64,000 nt of DNA from Massilia sp. Se16.2.3. GTDB taxonomy: Bacteria > Pseudomonadota > Gammaproteobacteria > Burkholderiales > Burkholderiaceae_D. A program made the translations under genes and the position numbers. The notes under the pieces were generated by a model, which worked only from the letters and a program-made list of their open reading frames with translations, was not told the DNA's origin and did not search any database. Below are positions 63,641 through 64,000 of the stretch, piece by piece. The stretch's first letter is position 1; each line of letters starts with the position of its first letter. The stretch spans positions 1,178,001-1,242,000 of the forward strand of contig NZ_CP050451.1 in NCBI RefSeq assembly GCF_014171595.1, read 5' to 3'.

Positions 63641-64000
63641 ATGAACGACATGTCGCAAGATTTGCGTACCCAGACCCTGGCCCTGGTCAGCAACCAGCAG
63701 CAGCCAGCCGGCGGCGCATCCGACCAGGTACGCGCGCTGATCAGCGCCTGGCTCGGCTCGCTCGACGAAGAAGACCTGGCCGGTACCGCGCCGCAATCGC
63801 TGGCGCCCGTGCTGTGGGAAGGCTTCACGCAAGCGGCCAGGCGCACCGTGCCTGGCTGCCAGATCGCGCAACTGCAGTATGTGGACGCCAAGGGCAACAA
63901 GGACACGGCACTGCTGATCCTGAACGAAGACATGCCTTACCTGGTCGACTCTTTTTCGTCATGGCCCTGCGCAAGGAGCGCGTCAGCGCCGCCGGCGTGA
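63641..64000 (+). CDS. NAD-specific glutamate dehydrogenase (large type), N-terminal part
   Basis: Only the first 120 codons lie in the window. The start MNDMSQDLRTQTLALVSNQQ follows TTGGAGAAGCAACA. The phrase LLILNEDMPYLVDSF is typical of the N-terminal domain of the about 1600-residue NAD-GDH family. After it the frame breaks near 63950 in GACTCTTTTTCG; one more base restores VDSFFVMALRKERVSAAGV to the window edge. The product turns the glutamate from arginine breakdown into 2-oxoglutarate, which fits its place after the ast genes. Confidence 0.78.
   Translation: MNDMSQDLRTQTLALVSNQQQPAGGASDQVRALISAWLGSLDEEDLAGTAPQSLAPVLWEGFTQAARRTVPGCQIAQLQYVDAKGNKDTALLILNEDMPYLVDSFSSWPCARSASAPPA

Overview
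The window reads as chromosome of a high-GC beta-proteobacterium of the Oxalobacteraceae, most likely the Massilia/Telluria group. This rests on the style of the 23S/5S sequence, the queA-tgt-yajC-secD-secF block, pyrC followed by a DUF3025 gene, and a complete arginine succinyltransferase (ast) operon. No database search was possible, so the genus is an inference.

Layout. 0-2.5 kb: 3' part of a 23S rRNA gene, the 5S gene and terminators. 2.7-6.9 kb (minus strand): two unknown genes, then a compact cluster of two tiny Cys-containing peptides, an acyltransferase-like protein and an M50-type membrane metalloprotease. It has a near-consensus promoter and looks like an unrecognised ribosomally made peptide (RiPP-like) system. 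7.3-11.7 kb: a PmrAB-like two-component system, an EptA-type phosphoethanolamine transferase and a PAP2 phosphatase; a PagL-type lipid A deacylase lies at 16.4 kb, so the left third is rich in envelope-modifying genes. 11.8-16.3 kb: DUF2157 and DUF4401/GDYXXLXY membrane proteins and a DHA2 multidrug transporter. 17-26.4 kb: metabolic genes (a beta-hydroxyacid dehydrogenase, an M20 amidohydrolase, a molybdopterin oxidoreductase overlapping a lipoprotein aminopeptidase, two tandem FadD acyl-CoA ligases).

26.5-27 kb holds three back-to-back palindromic MITE-like elements. 27-31.4 kb: lipoprotein, PhoD-like phosphatase, acyl-CoA thioesterase and an ATM1-type ABC exporter. 31.4-35.6 kb: REP-like repeats, then a dicarboxylate/amino-acid symporter, a secreted amidohydrolase and a periplasmic asparaginase, which together suggest scavenging of Asn/Asp. 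35.7-42.8 kb: an orphan GltL-type ATPase, pyrC, DUF3025, a Gfo/Idh/MocA dehydrogenase, and a pair of secreted paralogues flanking a foreign-looking gene. 42.9-50.9 kb: recG, then queA, tgt, yajC, secD and secF. 51-51.35 kb: two tandem small-RNA units, each with a promoter and terminator. 51.5-56.8 kb: HDOD, MarR, a DMT exporter, a GlxA-type AraC regulator, and small enzymes. 57-64 kb: astC-aruF-aruG-astD-astB turns arginine toward N-succinylglutamate, and the start of an NAD-glutamate dehydrogenase gene follows.

Two window-wide signals matter. First, ten conserved genes carry eleven frame breaks in all (mostly one missing base, often in a short homopolymer). This is best explained by consensus errors in the assembly, so these genes are annotated across the break. 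Second, REP-like palindromes with a fixed GTAGGGT...ACGCGG frame and variable but self-complementary arms recur in intergenic gaps, twice next to a partial duplication of a gene's 3' end.
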